A stretch of DNA of 64,000 nt from Clostridium acetobutylicum ATCC 824. Its GTDB lineage: Bacteria; Bacillota; Clostridia; Clostridiales; Clostridiaceae. A program made the translations under genes and the position numbers. The stretch covers positions 3,754,001 through 3,818,000 of the forward strand of contig NC_003030.1 of assembly GCF_000008765.1 (NCBI RefSeq), written 5' to 3'. Under the pieces are notes generated by a model. That model worked only from the letters and a program-made list of their open reading frames with translations. It had not been told where the DNA came from and ran no database searches. This document shows positions 18,226 to 26,987 of this stretch, piece after piece; within the stretch, counting starts at the first letter, position 1; each line of letters starts with the position of its first letter.

Positions 18226-18651
18226 CTATACTATCATAAATGTAATTTCAGCTTCTACTGCCTTTTCTCCATTAACCGTTGCTATTCCTTTTCCTATTCC
18301 AGCTGGTCCTTTAACTTTAACTATTTCAATTTCTAACTTTAGTACATCACCTGGAACTACCATTCTTCTAAACTTAGCATTCTTTACTGCTCCAAGTATA
18401 GGCTTCTTTCCCTTATACTTATCTAAACTTAAAATTGCAACACCACCAAGTTGAGCTAATGCTTCAATCATAAGAACTCCTGGCATTATTGGTTTACCTG
18501 GGTAATGACCTTGAAATATCTGTTCATTAAAAGTAACATTTTTATATCCCACTGCTCTTTTCCCTGGTTCTATTTCTTCAACTCTGTCTACCAATAACAT
18601 TGGATATCTATGAGGAATAATTTCCATAATTTGTTCTATACTTAAACTCAA
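18226..18651 (-). CDS. fabZ: 3-hydroxyacyl-ACP dehydratase
   Basis: About 141 residues of the hot-dog fold. HYPGKPIMPGVLMIEALAQ holds the catalytic His49 and Glu63. It dehydrates beta-hydroxyacyl-ACP to trans-2-enoyl-ACP. The start is uncertain: TTG at 18651 (MSLSIEQIMEIIPHRYP) has GCGGGTG 6 nt upstream and gives the usual family length; GTG at 18660 would add three residues. It sits between accB and accC. Confidence 0.93.
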   Translation of the reverse strand: MSLSIEQIMEIIPHRYPMLLVDRVEEIEPGKRAVGYKNVTFNEQIFQGHYPGKPIMPGVLMIEALAQLGGVAILSLDKYKGKKPILGAVKNAKFRRMVVPGDVLKLEIEIVKVKGPAGIGKGIATVNGEKAVEAEITFMIV

Positions 18652-18671
18652 TAAAAACACCCGCTTTCAAT

Positions 18672-19151
18672 TTACTTCAAAGCTATTTTAAATAATTCTT
18701 GACCGTACTCTACCATTTCTTCATTTTTAACAAGTACTTCTACAACTTCACCATCAAATTCAGATTCTATTTCATTCATAAGCTTCATGGCTTCAATTAT
18801 ACAAAGAGTTTGACCTTTTTTTACTTGTGTTCCAACCTTTGCAAAAGCTTCTGAGTCAGGTCCTGAAGATTCATAGAAAGTACCTACTATAGGTGAAGTT
18901 ACAACTCTTATGTTTTCATCGTCTACGCTAGGCTTATCTATTACTTTTTTATCATCATCATGGGTTTGTGTAGTAACTACTCTCTCTATTTTATTTTCTT
19001 GAATCTGAGCATTTTGAACTACACTTGTGCTTTCTTCATTACTTGTGCCTTTTCTCATTGTTATTTTAGTTCCATTTGACTCTATTTCAAGATATGTAAG
19101 TCCGGAATTATCAATGGTTTTTATAAGTTCTTCTATTTCTTTATAGTCCAT
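18672..19151 (-). CDS. accB: biotin carboxyl carrier protein of acetyl-CoA carboxylase
   Basis: 159 residues. A C-terminal biotinyl domain has the EAMKLMNEI motif (biotinylated Lys123). The N-terminal part MDYKEIEELIKTIDNSG is conserved in AccB, and the linker between is variable and polar. It carries carboxybiotin between AccC and AccA/AccD. I take the ATG at 19151; a TTG four codons upstream is closer to the GGAAG and cannot be excluded. Confidence 0.95.
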   Translation of the reverse strand: MDYKEIEELIKTIDNSGLTYLEIESNGTKITMRKGTSNEESTSVVQNAQIQENKIERVVTTQTHDDDKKVIDKPSVDDENIRVVTSPIVGTFYESSGPDSEAFAKVGTQVKKGQTLCIIEAMKLMNEIESEFDGEVVEVLVKNEEMVEYGQELFKIALK

Positions 19152-19189
19152 GTTATACAACACTTCCTTCTCAATTACTAATTATTACT

Positions 19190-20425
19190 TTATTTATATT
19201 TTTTAAACAAAAGTGTAGCATTATGTCCGCCAAAACCAAGTGAATTGGATAACACATAATTAACTTCTGCGTTTCTTCCTTCGTTCGGTACATAATCAAG
19301 GTCACATTCAGGATCTGCTTCTTTGTATCCAATAGTTGGTGGAATAAATCCTTCTTCTATAGCCTTAGCACATATGATTGCTTCTACTGCTCCCCCTGCA
19401 CCAAGTAAATGACCTGTCATTGATTTTGTTGAACTTACAGGAACCTTATATGCATATTCTCCTAAAACAGTTTTTATAGCTTGAGTTTCAAAACTATCAT
19501 TATAAGCTGTACTTGTTCCATGAGCATTTATATACGAAATATCTTCTGGTCTTACATTGTCCTCTTCCATTGCAAGTTTCATTGCTCTAGCTCCGCCCTC
19601 GCCATTTGGTGCTGGTGAAGTTATATGATATGCATCACAAGTTGCTCCATAACCTACTATTTCAGCATATATTTTAGCTCCTCTTTTAAGTGCATGTTCT
19701 AATTCTTCAAGGATAACAATTCCTGAACCTTCGCCCATTACAAAACCACTTCTATCCTTATCAAATGGAATAGATGCTCTTTTAGGGTCTTCACTTTTTG
19801 TAACAGCCTTCATAGATGCAAAACCTGCAAGTGAAAGCGGAGTTATTCCTGCTTCGCTACCACCACTTATCATTACATCTGAATATCCAAATTTTATGTT
19901 TCTAAAAGACTCTCCTATGGAATTATTAGCCGAAGCACATGCTGTTACTATAGTTGTGCATATCCCCTTTGCTCCATATCTTATAGCTAAATTTCCAGAT
20001 GCCATATTTGCAATAATCATTGGTATAGTCATTGGTGATACTCTGCCTGGTCCTTTTGTAATAAGCTTTTCATCCTGTTTCTCTATAGTACCAATACCGC
20101 CTATACCTGAACCTACTATAACTCCAAATCTATTTTTATCTATACTTTCAAGATCAAGCTTTGAATCCTTTATTGCTTCATCTGCTGCTACTATTGCAAA
20201 TTGTGAGAATCTATCCATTCTATTAGCTTCTCTTTTGTCAATAAAATCTTCTGGGGTAAAATCCTTAACTTCTGCTGCTAACTTCACCTTAAAATCTGTT
20301 GCATCAAAAGCTTTTATTTTATCTATACCACATTTTCCTTCTTTGATTGAGCACCAAAAGCTGTCAGCGTTATTTCCAACAGGTGTTACTGCTCCAATTC
20401 CTGTTATAACAACTCTCCTATTCAT
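19190..20425 (-). CDS. fabF: 3-oxoacyl-ACP synthase II
   Basis: 411 residues of the thiolase fold. Nucleophile Cys163 lies in TACASANNSIGE; catalytic His residues lie in NAHGTSTAYND (about 303) and TGHLLGAGGAVE (about 340). It condenses malonyl-ACP with acyl-ACP during elongation. It lies between fabG and accB. Confidence 0.97.
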   Translation of the reverse strand: MNRRVVITGIGAVTPVGNNADSFWCSIKEGKCGIDKIKAFDATDFKVKLAAEVKDFTPEDFIDKREANRMDRFSQFAIVAADEAIKDSKLDLESIDKNRFGVIVGSGIGGIGTIEKQDEKLITKGPGRVSPMTIPMIIANMASGNLAIRYGAKGICTTIVTACASANNSIGESFRNIKFGYSDVMISGGSEAGITPLSLAGFASMKAVTKSEDPKRASIPFDKDRSGFVMGEGSGIVILEELEHALKRGAKIYAEIVGYGATCDAYHITSPAPNGEGGARAMKLAMEEDNVRPEDISYINAHGTSTAYNDSFETQAIKTVLGEYAYKVPVSSTKSMTGHLLGAGGAVEAIICAKAIEEGFIPPTIGYKEADPECDLDYVPNEGRNAEVNYVLSNSLGFGGHNATLLFKKYK

Positions 20426-20452
20426 TTACTGCACCTTCCTTTACAATATAGT

Positions 20453-21202
20453 TTACATTACCATTCCGCCATCTACATTTATAACTTGACCTGTTATATA
20501 AGAAGAAAGATCTGAAGCTAAAAATAGAACAAGATTAGCAACATCTTCTGCCTCTCCTACTTTATTAAGTGGTACTGCTGCCACTATACTTTCTCTTTGC
20601 TTATCTGTAAGTGCATCTGTCATATCGCTTTTTATGATTCCAGGGGCTACAGCATTAACTGTAATTCCTCTACTTGCAAGTTCTTTAGCTACTGATTTTG
20701 TCATACCTATAATTCCTGCCTTTGCAGCAGCATAATTTACTTGACCTGCATTTCCTATTAATCCTATAACAGATGATATATTTATTATTTTACCACTTTT
20801 TTTCTTAAGCATCACACGACTTGTATGCTTTATACAGTTAAATGCTCCTTTTAGGTTTACATTAATTACACTATCAAAATCTTCTTCCTTCATTCTTAAC
20901 AAAAGGTTATCCTTTGTTATTCCTGCATTGTTAACTAATATATCAACAGTTCCATATTCATCCAAAGCCTTTTTTATAATAGTTTCTGCTTCATCGTATT
21001 TACTTATATCTGCTTTTACTGCTACAGCCTTTGAACCTAACTCTTCAATTTCCTTTATAAGCTTTTGAGTTTCAGCTTCACTACTTCTATAATTTACAAC
21101 AAGGTTAGCTCCTTCAGCTGCTAATTTCAATGCTATTGCTCTTCCAAGTCCTCTTCCTGCACCTGTAACTACAGCAACCTTACCGGATAATAACTTTTCC
21201 AT
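20453..21202 (-). CDS. fabG: 3-oxoacyl-ACP reductase
   Basis: 249 residues, short-chain dehydrogenase. NADPH-binding TGAGRGLG (13-20), NNAG (91-94), catalytic Ser143/144, Tyr157 and Lys161 (NYAAAKAG). It reduces beta-ketoacyl-ACP. GGAGG lies 7 nt before the ATG. Confidence 0.96.
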   Translation of the reverse strand: MEKLLSGKVAVVTGAGRGLGRAIALKLAAEGANLVVNYRSSEAETQKLIKEIEELGSKAVAVKADISKYDEAETIIKKALDEYGTVDILVNNAGITKDNLLLRMKEEDFDSVINVNLKGAFNCIKHTSRVMLKKKSGKIINISSVIGLIGNAGQVNYAAAKAGIIGMTKSVAKELASRGITVNAVAPGIIKSDMTDALTDKQRESIVAAVPLNKVGEAEDVANLVLFLASDLSSYITGQVINVDGGMVM

Positions 21203-21211
21203 AATATCCTC

Positions 21212-22138
21212 CTATAACTGAATTTTATTTAAATCTTCAGCTTTTTCAATATTAAATATAGTCATTTTTCTATTTATTTTCTTTATAAATGAACTTAAGG
21301 TCTTACCTGGTCCAAGCTCTATAAATGTATCTACTCCATCATCCATCATTCTTCTTATTGTATCTTCCCATCTAACAGAGCTCATGACTTGCTTTTTCAA
21401 TAAACCTTTTATCTGATCCTTATCTTCTACATAGTCTCCTGTTACATTTGTAATAACTGGTACCTTCATATCTTCTATATTTATATTCTTTAATTCTTCT
21501 TCTAATTTTTCAGCAGCACTCTTTAGCATAGATGTGTGAAATGGTCCACTTACTGAAAGCATTACTGTTCTTCTTGCTCCGCTTTCCTTTAACTTAGTAC
21601 AGGCGCTTTCAACAGCTTTAACTTCTCCTGCTATAACAATTTGTCCTGGACAATTATAATTTGCTACCTCTACTATTCCTTCTTTTGATTGCTCAGCGCA
21701 TATACCTCTAACTACATCACCTTCAAGTCCGATTATAGCAGCCATAGTACCTATTCCTTTTGGTACTGCTTCTTGCATATATCTTCCTCTTTTTTTCACT
21801 AATCTTACTGCATCCTCAAATGAAAAACTCCCACTGCAAACATGTGCAGAATACTCTCCTAAGCTTAGACCTGCAACAACATCAGGTTTTATTCCTTTTT
21901 CTTCTTCAAGTGCTCTTAAAGCAGCTATACTAGTAATTAAAACTGCTGGCTGAGTGTTCTCAGTTAAATTTAATTCTTCATCTTTTCCTTCGAAGCATAA
22001 TTCACTGATTTTAAAGCCAAGCACTTCATCAGCTTTATCAAAAGTTTCCTTTGCGCTTTGGTAATTATCGTATAGATCCTTTCCCATTCCAACATACTGC
22101 GAACCCTGTCCTGAAAAAACAAATGCAATCTTTCCCAC
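21212..22138 (-). CDS. fabD: malonyl-CoA:ACP transacylase
   Basis: 308 residues. The nucleophile elbow is GLSLGEYS (Ser92; the usual GHSLGE His is replaced by Leu), catalytic His near 201 in PFHTSML, and N-terminal FSGQGSQY. It loads malonyl groups onto ACP. It sits 9-12 nt from its neighbours, so translation is probably coupled. Confidence 0.96.
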   Translation of the reverse strand: MGKIAFVFSGQGSQYVGMGKDLYDNYQSAKETFDKADEVLGFKISELCFEGKDEELNLTENTQPAVLITSIAALRALEEEKGIKPDVVAGLSLGEYSAHVCSGSFSFEDAVRLVKKRGRYMQEAVPKGIGTMAAIIGLEGDVVRGICAEQSKEGIVEVANYNCPGQIVIAGEVKAVESACTKLKESGARRTVMLSVSGPFHTSMLKSAAEKLEEELKNINIEDMKVPVITNVTGDYVEDKDQIKGLLKKQVMSSVRWEDTIRRMMDDGVDTFIELGPGKTLSSFIKKINRKMTIFNIEKAEDLNKIQL

Positions 22139-22150
22139 TTAATACATCTC

Positions 22151-23083
22151 CTATTTAATTCTATCTATAACTTCTACTGCTTCTTTAAACATGCTTTCAA
22201 CTATTTCATCACAAGTTTCTTCTTTATTAATTAGTCCTGCAATTTGCCCTGCCATTACAGAACCATTATCCACATCCCCTTCTCTTACTGCTCTTGGAAG
22301 CGCTCCTCTTCCTAACTCTTCCATTTCCTCTGGCGATGCTCCTTCTTTTTCCATTAGCTTATATTTTCTAGCAAGCTTGTTTCTAAGAACTCTTACTGGG
22401 TGTCCTGTACTTCTTCCTGTTACTTCTGTATCGATGTCCTTAGCTTTCAAAACTTTATTCTTGTAATTTTGGTGTACAGTACACTCTTTTGCTATTAAAA
22501 ATCTTGTTCCAACCTGAACTCCTGATGCTCCAAGTGCAAATGCAGCTGCAACACCTCTTCCGTCACCTATTCCTCCAGCTGCAATTACAGGAATGTTTAT
22601 AGCATCTACTACTTGTGGCACTAATGCCATTGTAGTTAATTCTCCTACATGACCTCCTGATTCACAACCTTCAGCTACTACAGCATCTACTCCACATCTT
22701 TCCATTCTCCTTGCAAGCGCTACAGATGCTACAACAGGAATAACCTTGATGTCGTGTTCCTTCCACATATCTATATACTTACCTGGATTTCCTGCTCCTG
22801 TGGTAACTACCTTTACGCCTTCCTCACAGACCATTTTTGCAACTTCTTCTGCATTATCACTTAAGAGCATTATATTAACTCCGAATGGCTTATCCGTAAG
22901 TTTTTTTGCCTTCCTTATTTCATCTCTTACATACTCAACTGGTGCATTTGCTGCTGCTATTATTCCGAGTCCTCCTGCATTTGAAACTCCCGCTGCAAGT
23001 GAACTATCTGCAACCCATGCCATTCCACCTTGAATTATTGGATATTTTATTCCAATTATATCACAAAACTGAGTTTTTAACAT
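22151..23083 (-). CDS. fabK: enoyl-ACP reductase II (FMN-dependent)
   Basis: 310-residue TIM-barrel flavoprotein. FMN/NAD-binding YPIIQGGMAWVAD, the VVAEGCESGGHVGE loop, IAAGGIGDGRG and GVQVGTRFL. No FabI is present in the operon, so this is the likely enoyl reductase of the elongation cycle, the step triclosan inhibits in FabI organisms. It lies between acpP and fabD. Confidence 0.94.
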   Translation of the reverse strand: MLKTQFCDIIGIKYPIIQGGMAWVADSSLAAGVSNAGGLGIIAAANAPVEYVRDEIRKAKKLTDKPFGVNIMLLSDNAEEVAKMVCEEGVKVVTTGAGNPGKYIDMWKEHDIKVIPVVASVALARRMERCGVDAVVAEGCESGGHVGELTTMALVPQVVDAINIPVIAAGGIGDGRGVAAAFALGASGVQVGTRFLIAKECTVHQNYKNKVLKAKDIDTEVTGRSTGHPVRVLRNKLARKYKLMEKEGASPEEMEELGRGALPRAVREGDVDNGSVMAGQIAGLINKEETCDEIVESMFKEAVEVIDRIK

Positions 23084-23141
23084 AATTTACCTCCTGATAA
23101 GATCTGCAAAGCAAACCCTTTTTATTATATAACTCTTATTG

Positions 23142-23372
23142 CTACTTCTTTTTTAGTTGTGCTTCAATAAACTTAACTGCATCTCCTACAGTTTTTATAT
23201 TTTCAGTATCTTCTATTTGAATATCAAATTTTTCTTCTAATTCAATTATTATTTGAAATAAATCTAATGAGTCAACATTTAAATCTTTTCCAAAAGATGT
23301 TGCCATATCTATGGTCTCTTTATCAACACTTATTTGATTTGCTATAACTTCTCTTACTTTATCAAGTACCAT
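23142..23372 (-). CDS. acpP: acyl carrier protein
   Basis: 76 residues, acidic, with the phosphopantetheine attachment motif VDSLDLFQ (Ser35). It carries the growing acyl chain. AGGAGG precedes the ATG. It lies between fabH and fabK. Confidence 0.96.
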   Translation of the reverse strand: MVLDKVREVIANQISVDKETIDMATSFGKDLNVDSLDLFQIIIELEEKFDIQIEDTENIKTVGDAVKFIEAQLKKK

Positions 23373-23414
23373 AAAATATTCCTCCTAAAATCACATGATG
23401 CAAAGTATACTGTA

Positions 23415-24392
23415 TTATTTAGTCCATTTAAGAACCATGGAACCCCAAGTAAGTCCTCCACCAAAACCAACTACAACTATTTTAGCACCTCTTTTAAGCA
23501 AGCCTTTTTTATTCATTTCATCTATTGCCAGTGGTATAGTCGCTCCAGATGTATTTCCATAGTTTTGTAGGTTTATAAAAAATTTGTCCATACTTAATCC
23601 AAGTTTTTTAGCTGCAAACTCTATTATTCTAATGTTAGCCTGATGAGGTACTATATAATCAATGTCTTCTATATTTAGTCCACTATCTTCTATAACCTTT
23701 TTAACTGAGCTTACCATTACCTTAACTGCAAATTTAAAGACTTCTCTTCCATTCATAGAAATCTTACTGCTTGCTAAACCTTTTTCATCCGAAAATGGAT
23801 TTATCACATTAGTCGCTGGACAATGCAAGAAGTCTTTTCCCGTACCATCTGAACCAAGACATGCTTTAATAATTCCGTTTTCATCTCCGCCTCTTATAAT
23901 TACCGCACCTGCACCATCTCCAAAAAGTACACATGTACCTCTATCTTGCCAATCAAGTATCTTTGATAGTACCTCTGTTCCTACTACAAGAGCTGTTTTA
24001 TACTCTCCTGTTTTTATAAACTGAGATGCCGTATTAAGAGCAAATATAAATCCAGTACATGCCGCATTCAAATCAAAACAGGCAGCATTTTTGGCACCTA
24101 TCTTCTCCTGAACAATACAAGCTACGGATGGAGTATATGAGTCTGGACTTGTAGTTGCAACTATTATTAAATCTATTTCTTCTGGTTTTATGTTTGAGTC
24201 CTCTATTGCCCTTAAGGCAGCTTTAGCACCTAAATCTGATGTATTTTCGTTTATAGATATTCTTCTTTCCTTTATACCTGTTCTTGATGATATCCACTCA
24301 TCACTAGTATCAACTATCTTAGACATATCTTCATTAGTAACTATTTTTTCTGGGACATAGCTTCCAGTCCCTATAATCTCAACACTATTCAC
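23415..24392 (-). CDS. fabH: 3-oxoacyl-ACP synthase III
   Basis: 325 residues. Catalytic Cys112 (LNAACTGFIFA), His in IVPHQANIRI and Asn in QNYGNTSGATIP form the KAS III triad. It starts chain synthesis from acyl-CoA and malonyl-ACP. The start is a GTG with AAAGGA 9 nt upstream, 4 nt after the fabT stop. Confidence 0.96.
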   Translation of the reverse strand: MNSVEIIGTGSYVPEKIVTNEDMSKIVDTSDEWISSRTGIKERRISINENTSDLGAKAALRAIEDSNIKPEEIDLIIVATTSPDSYTPSVACIVQEKIGAKNAACFDLNAACTGFIFALNTASQFIKTGEYKTALVVGTEVLSKILDWQDRGTCVLFGDGAGAVIIRGGDENGIIKACLGSDGTGKDFLHCPATNVINPFSDEKGLASSKISMNGREVFKFAVKVMVSSVKKVIEDSGLNIEDIDYIVPHQANIRIIEFAAKKLGLSMDKFFINLQNYGNTSGATIPLAIDEMNKKGLLKRGAKIVVVGFGGGLTWGSMVLKWTK

Positions 24393-24396
24393 TTTA

Positions 24397-24873
24397 TCAG
24401 TCCTTTTTACAGTTTTTAATATGATATTTGTCTCTAAAGAATCTATTTAATTTTTCAAGTGCAGAAGTTAGGACTCTCTCTTCCTCTTTACTCAATCCCT
24501 TTACTGTTTCCTTTACCATATCAGAATGAAATTTTGCATGAATTCTATATGCAAGCTTTCCTCTCTTTGTAAGGGCTATTTTAACAACTCTTCTATCTTC
24601 TTCTGAGCGTTCTCTTTTAACATAACCCTTTTTAACTAAATTTCCTACAGCCGTTGTTAGTGTGCCAACAGTAATTCCAAGTGTAGCTGCAACCTCAGAC
24701 ATGGTCCTGGGAACATACATACCTATAGCTTCTATCGTGTGTACTTCAGTAACAGAAAGGTCATTAAACCCTCCCTGCTTTAAAGCAGTTTGTTCTATAG
24801 TTAAAATATCATTAAAAAGTTCAACTAAAGTTTCATTAATTATAGTAATTGTTCTATCCAAATCTCTCACCAT
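24397..24873 (-). CDS. fabT: MarR-family repressor of fatty-acid synthesis (FabT type)
   Basis: 158 residues with a MarR winged helix-turn-helix (TMSEVAATLGITVGTLTTAVGNLVKKGYVKRERSEEDRR, in parts about 58-100) between dimerisation helices. FabT homologues sit just upstream of fabH in Firmicutes and bind acyl-ACP to repress the fab genes. It is the second gene of the operon, so it probably controls its own synthesis through the twin palindromes at 25990-26016. Confidence 0.9.
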   Translation of the reverse strand: MVRDLDRTITIINETLVELFNDILTIEQTALKQGGFNDLSVTEVHTIEAIGMYVPRTMSEVAATLGITVGTLTTAVGNLVKKGYVKRERSEEDRRVVKIALTKRGKLAYRIHAKFHSDMVKETVKGLSKEEERVLTSALEKLNRFFRDKYHIKNCKKD

Positions 24874-24900
24874 TCATTTCATTGTTAAACTTTCAATATT

Positions 24901-25968
24901 TTAAAATTCACATTCAGCATCACTAATTAATTCATTAATAAGCTCTTTCACCTTAACGATTTTATCTATCTTATAGGATTTAGCACCAGTAAATAAAAGC
25001 GCCTCATCAACATTTCCATTTACTGCATTTATAAGCGCCTTAGAAATGCAATAAGGTGTATCCTTTGGATTACATGGTTTTAAACAATTATAGCATTTAG
25101 TTATAGTAATATTTTTGTCATTACTTTGTACAAATTTATTGCTTATTGCTCTTCCAGGCATTCCAACAGGGCTCTTCACTATTTTTATATCATCTTCTTT
25201 GCAATTTACATAAACATTCTTATAGTTTAAGTTAGCATCACATTCTTCTGTAGCTATAAATCTAGTTGCCATTTGAACTCCTGATGCACCAAGTTTTATA
25301 TATTTTGCAATGTCTTTTCCGTAAAATACTCCTCCACCGCAAACTACTGGTATTTTAACTCCATGTTTTTCTTCAAAAGGTTTTATTGCAGTAAGTACTC
25401 CAGTAAGTATATCCGAAAGTTCTTCATGTGACCCTTTAACTTGTTCTGCTTTAAATCCTAAATGTCCCCCTGCTTCCGGACCTTCAACCACAATCAAATC
25501 TGGGATTCTTCCGTGATGCTTATCCCACATCTTACATATTACAGAAGCTGCCTTAGGTGAAGATACTATTGGTGCAATCTTAACTTTACTTCCTTCTACT
25601 ATTTTAGGCAATGCAGTTGGAAGCCCTGCTCCTGATACTATTAAATCAGCACCTGCGTCAACAGCACTTTTAACATATTTATCATAATCGTTCATTGCTA
25701 CCATAAAATTAACGGCAATAATTCCTCGTTTACTCTCTTGTTTAGCTTTCTTTATATGCTTATTTAAAGCTCTTATATTTGCATTAAACGTATTAGTTTC
25801 GAAATCAGGCTCATCAAATCCAATTTGCACACCTGAAATTGTTCCAACTCCTCCGCAATTAGCAACTGCTGAGGCAAGACTTGATCTTGAGATTCCAACT
25901 CCCATTCCACCCTGGATTATTGGGATATCAGCTTTTAAATCTCCTATTTGTAAAGGAGGTAATTTCAT
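24901..25968 (-). CDS. FabK-like/nitronate monooxygenase family flavoprotein
   Basis: 355 residues, a TIM-barrel FMN protein related to the fabK product of the same operon (IIQGGMGVGISRSSLASA; VEGPEAGGHLGF; VCGGGVFYGKDIAKY; GVQMATRFIATEECD). It has an extra C-terminal segment of about 60 residues with a Cys cluster (CYNCLKPC ... YC). It could be a second enoyl reductase, a nitronate monooxygenase, or another FMN enzyme. I take the ATG at 25968 with GGGAGAGG 7 nt upstream; a longer frame to 26016 would cover the operator. First gene of the fab operon. Confidence 0.85.
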   Translation of the reverse strand: MKLPPLQIGDLKADIPIIQGGMGVGISRSSLASAVANCGGVGTISGVQIGFDEPDFETNTFNANIRALNKHIKKAKQESKRGIIAVNFMVAMNDYDKYVKSAVDAGADLIVSGAGLPTALPKIVEGSKVKIAPIVSSPKAASVICKMWDKHHGRIPDLIVVEGPEAGGHLGFKAEQVKGSHEELSDILTGVLTAIKPFEEKHGVKIPVVCGGGVFYGKDIAKYIKLGASGVQMATRFIATEECDANLNYKNVYVNCKEDDIKIVKSPVGMPGRAISNKFVQSNDKNITITKCYNCLKPCNPKDTPYCISKALINAVNGNVDEALLFTGAKSYKIDKIVKVKELINELISDAECEF

Positions 25969-25989
25969 TGTAACCTCTCCCTTTTTATA

Positions 25990-26016
25990 TTGATTATCAA
26001 ATATTTTGATAATCAA
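25990..26016. promoter_or_regulatory. tandem FabT-type operator palindromes
   Basis: TTGATTATCAA (25990-26000) and TTGATAATCAA (26006-26016) are two perfect 5-1-5 palindromes, centres 16 bp apart, and each is the reverse complement of the other. They match the TTGA-N-TCAA core of known FabT sites and lie just downstream of the -10 box of the fab operon, across the predicted start of transcription. Confidence 0.82.
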
Positions 26017-26045
26017 AGTATATATAAAAACTTAAATAATGTCAA
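26017..26045 (-). promoter_or_regulatory. promoter of the fab/acc operon
   Basis: On the minus strand TTGACA (26045-26040), 17-nt spacer, TATACT (26022-26017). It can drive all 13 genes down to accA; no other strong promoter was seen in the operon. Confidence 0.9.
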
Positions 26046-26074
26046 CACAGCCAAAACAATGATGAATAGAACTT

Positions 26075-26121
26075 ATACATGCACTAAAATGCCTATTTTA
26101 AGTGTATTTTAATGCATGTAT
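26075..26121. repeat. long inverted repeat upstream of the fab promoter
   Basis: ATACATGCA/TGCATGTAT (9 bp) plus an inner TAAAAT/ATTTTA (6 bp) separated by one mismatch. There is no T run on either strand. It lies 30 bp above the -35 box, so it may be an operator or a weak terminator of the HAD gene. Confidence 0.5.
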
Positions 26122-26201
26122 GGTTTAGTAGTTTAACCTACAATAAACCTTACTTTAACTTCATGTACTCATCAATTTTCTCTACCCATACTAATGCAAA
26201 A

Positions 26202-26807
26202 TTATATTGCTATCCCTAATTCATCAAATTTACCTTTAAGCTCATATGCATCTTTAAAGACTATCCCGTTAAAGCCTAATTTTATTGCTGCTTCAACGTT
26301 CTCTTCTCTATCATCTATAAATATGCTTTCTTCAGGCTTTATACCACAACTATTAGTTAAAGCCTTATATATTTCCAGCTCTGGTTTTAAAAGCTTCACT
26401 TTAGAAGATATTATTCCTCCATCTACATCCCTTATAAAATCATACTTATCACTTATCAGCTTAAAAGCCTTTAAGTGATAGTTAGATAAAAGGTATATTT
26501 TATACCCTTTCTCTCTTAATTCTTTCATTAATTCCGAAGTTCCTTCTACTGGTACATGCATTTCATTCCAGGTTTCCATAACTTCTCTTATATATTTTGC
26601 ATTATGTGGATCTCTCTTACAAAATCTACAAGTTGCTTCTTCCTCCGTAATAGTGCCTCTATCTAGCTCCACCCATTCATTACTTTTAAATACATTCTCA
26701 TACAAAGCCTCAACTAACTTATCATCCTTATATTTGCTTTTTAAAAACTCCACAGGAGTAAACTTCAAAAGCACATTTCCAATATCAAACACTATATTCT
26801 TAATCAC
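26202..26807 (-). CDS. HAD-family hydrolase (beta-phosphoglucomutase/epoxide-hydrolase-like group)
   Basis: About 201 residues. Motif I is VFDIGNVLL (catalytic Asp), motif II YLLSNYH, motif III K in KLLKPELEIYK, and motif IV IDDREENVEAA. The cap is helical (C1 type). Such enzymes dephosphorylate small sugar or nucleotide phosphates; the substrate is not evident. A GTG at 26807 has GGGGA 7 nt upstream, whereas the in-frame ATG at 26825 has no Shine-Dalgarno, so I prefer the GTG. Confidence 0.85.
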   Translation of the reverse strand: MIKNIVFDIGNVLLKFTPVEFLKSKYKDDKLVEALYENVFKSNEWVELDRGTITEEEATCRFCKRDPHNAKYIREVMETWNEMHVPVEGTSELMKELREKGYKIYLLSNYHLKAFKLISDKYDFIRDVDGGIISSKVKLLKPELEIYKALTNSCGIKPEESIFIDDREENVEAAIKLGFNGIVFKDAYELKGKFDELGIAI

Positions 26808-26851
26808 CCAAATTCCCCATTTCATATAAAAACTATATAATAATTGTACAC

Positions 26852-26869
26852 CTTAAGAGGTTTGGACGC
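26852..26869. repeat. 18-bp direct repeat, copy 1
   Basis: CTTAAGAGGTTTGGACGC, identical to copy 2 at 26945-26962 (93 bp apart). It lies just downstream of a TATAAT-like box (26876-26881, minus strand) that may serve the HAD gene. Confidence 0.6.
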
Positions 26870-26944
26870 CAGTCCATTATATTCTTGAACTTCAAAATAA
26901 CCACCTCTTAGCAATTTCCTACCTCTATAAACGCTCTTCTATAT

Positions 26945-26962
26945 CTTAAGAGGTTTGGACGC
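26945..26962. repeat. 18-bp direct repeat, copy 2
   Basis: Identical to 26852-26869. The two copies bracket the putative HAD promoter, as paired operator sites do. A degenerate match (CGAGGTTGGAC) falls in the adjoining terminator at 26996-27006. Confidence 0.6.
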
Positions 26963-26987
26963 AAACTCCTTTGACTTAATAAAATAT

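Noticed and set aside
19896-20489. 197-codon frame opposite fabF/fabG
   Set aside because: Antisense shadow of two clear enzymes, with hydrophobic, low-information sequence. The same applies to the other antisense frames over real genes, for example 16039-16479, 53356-53817 and 23662-24024.
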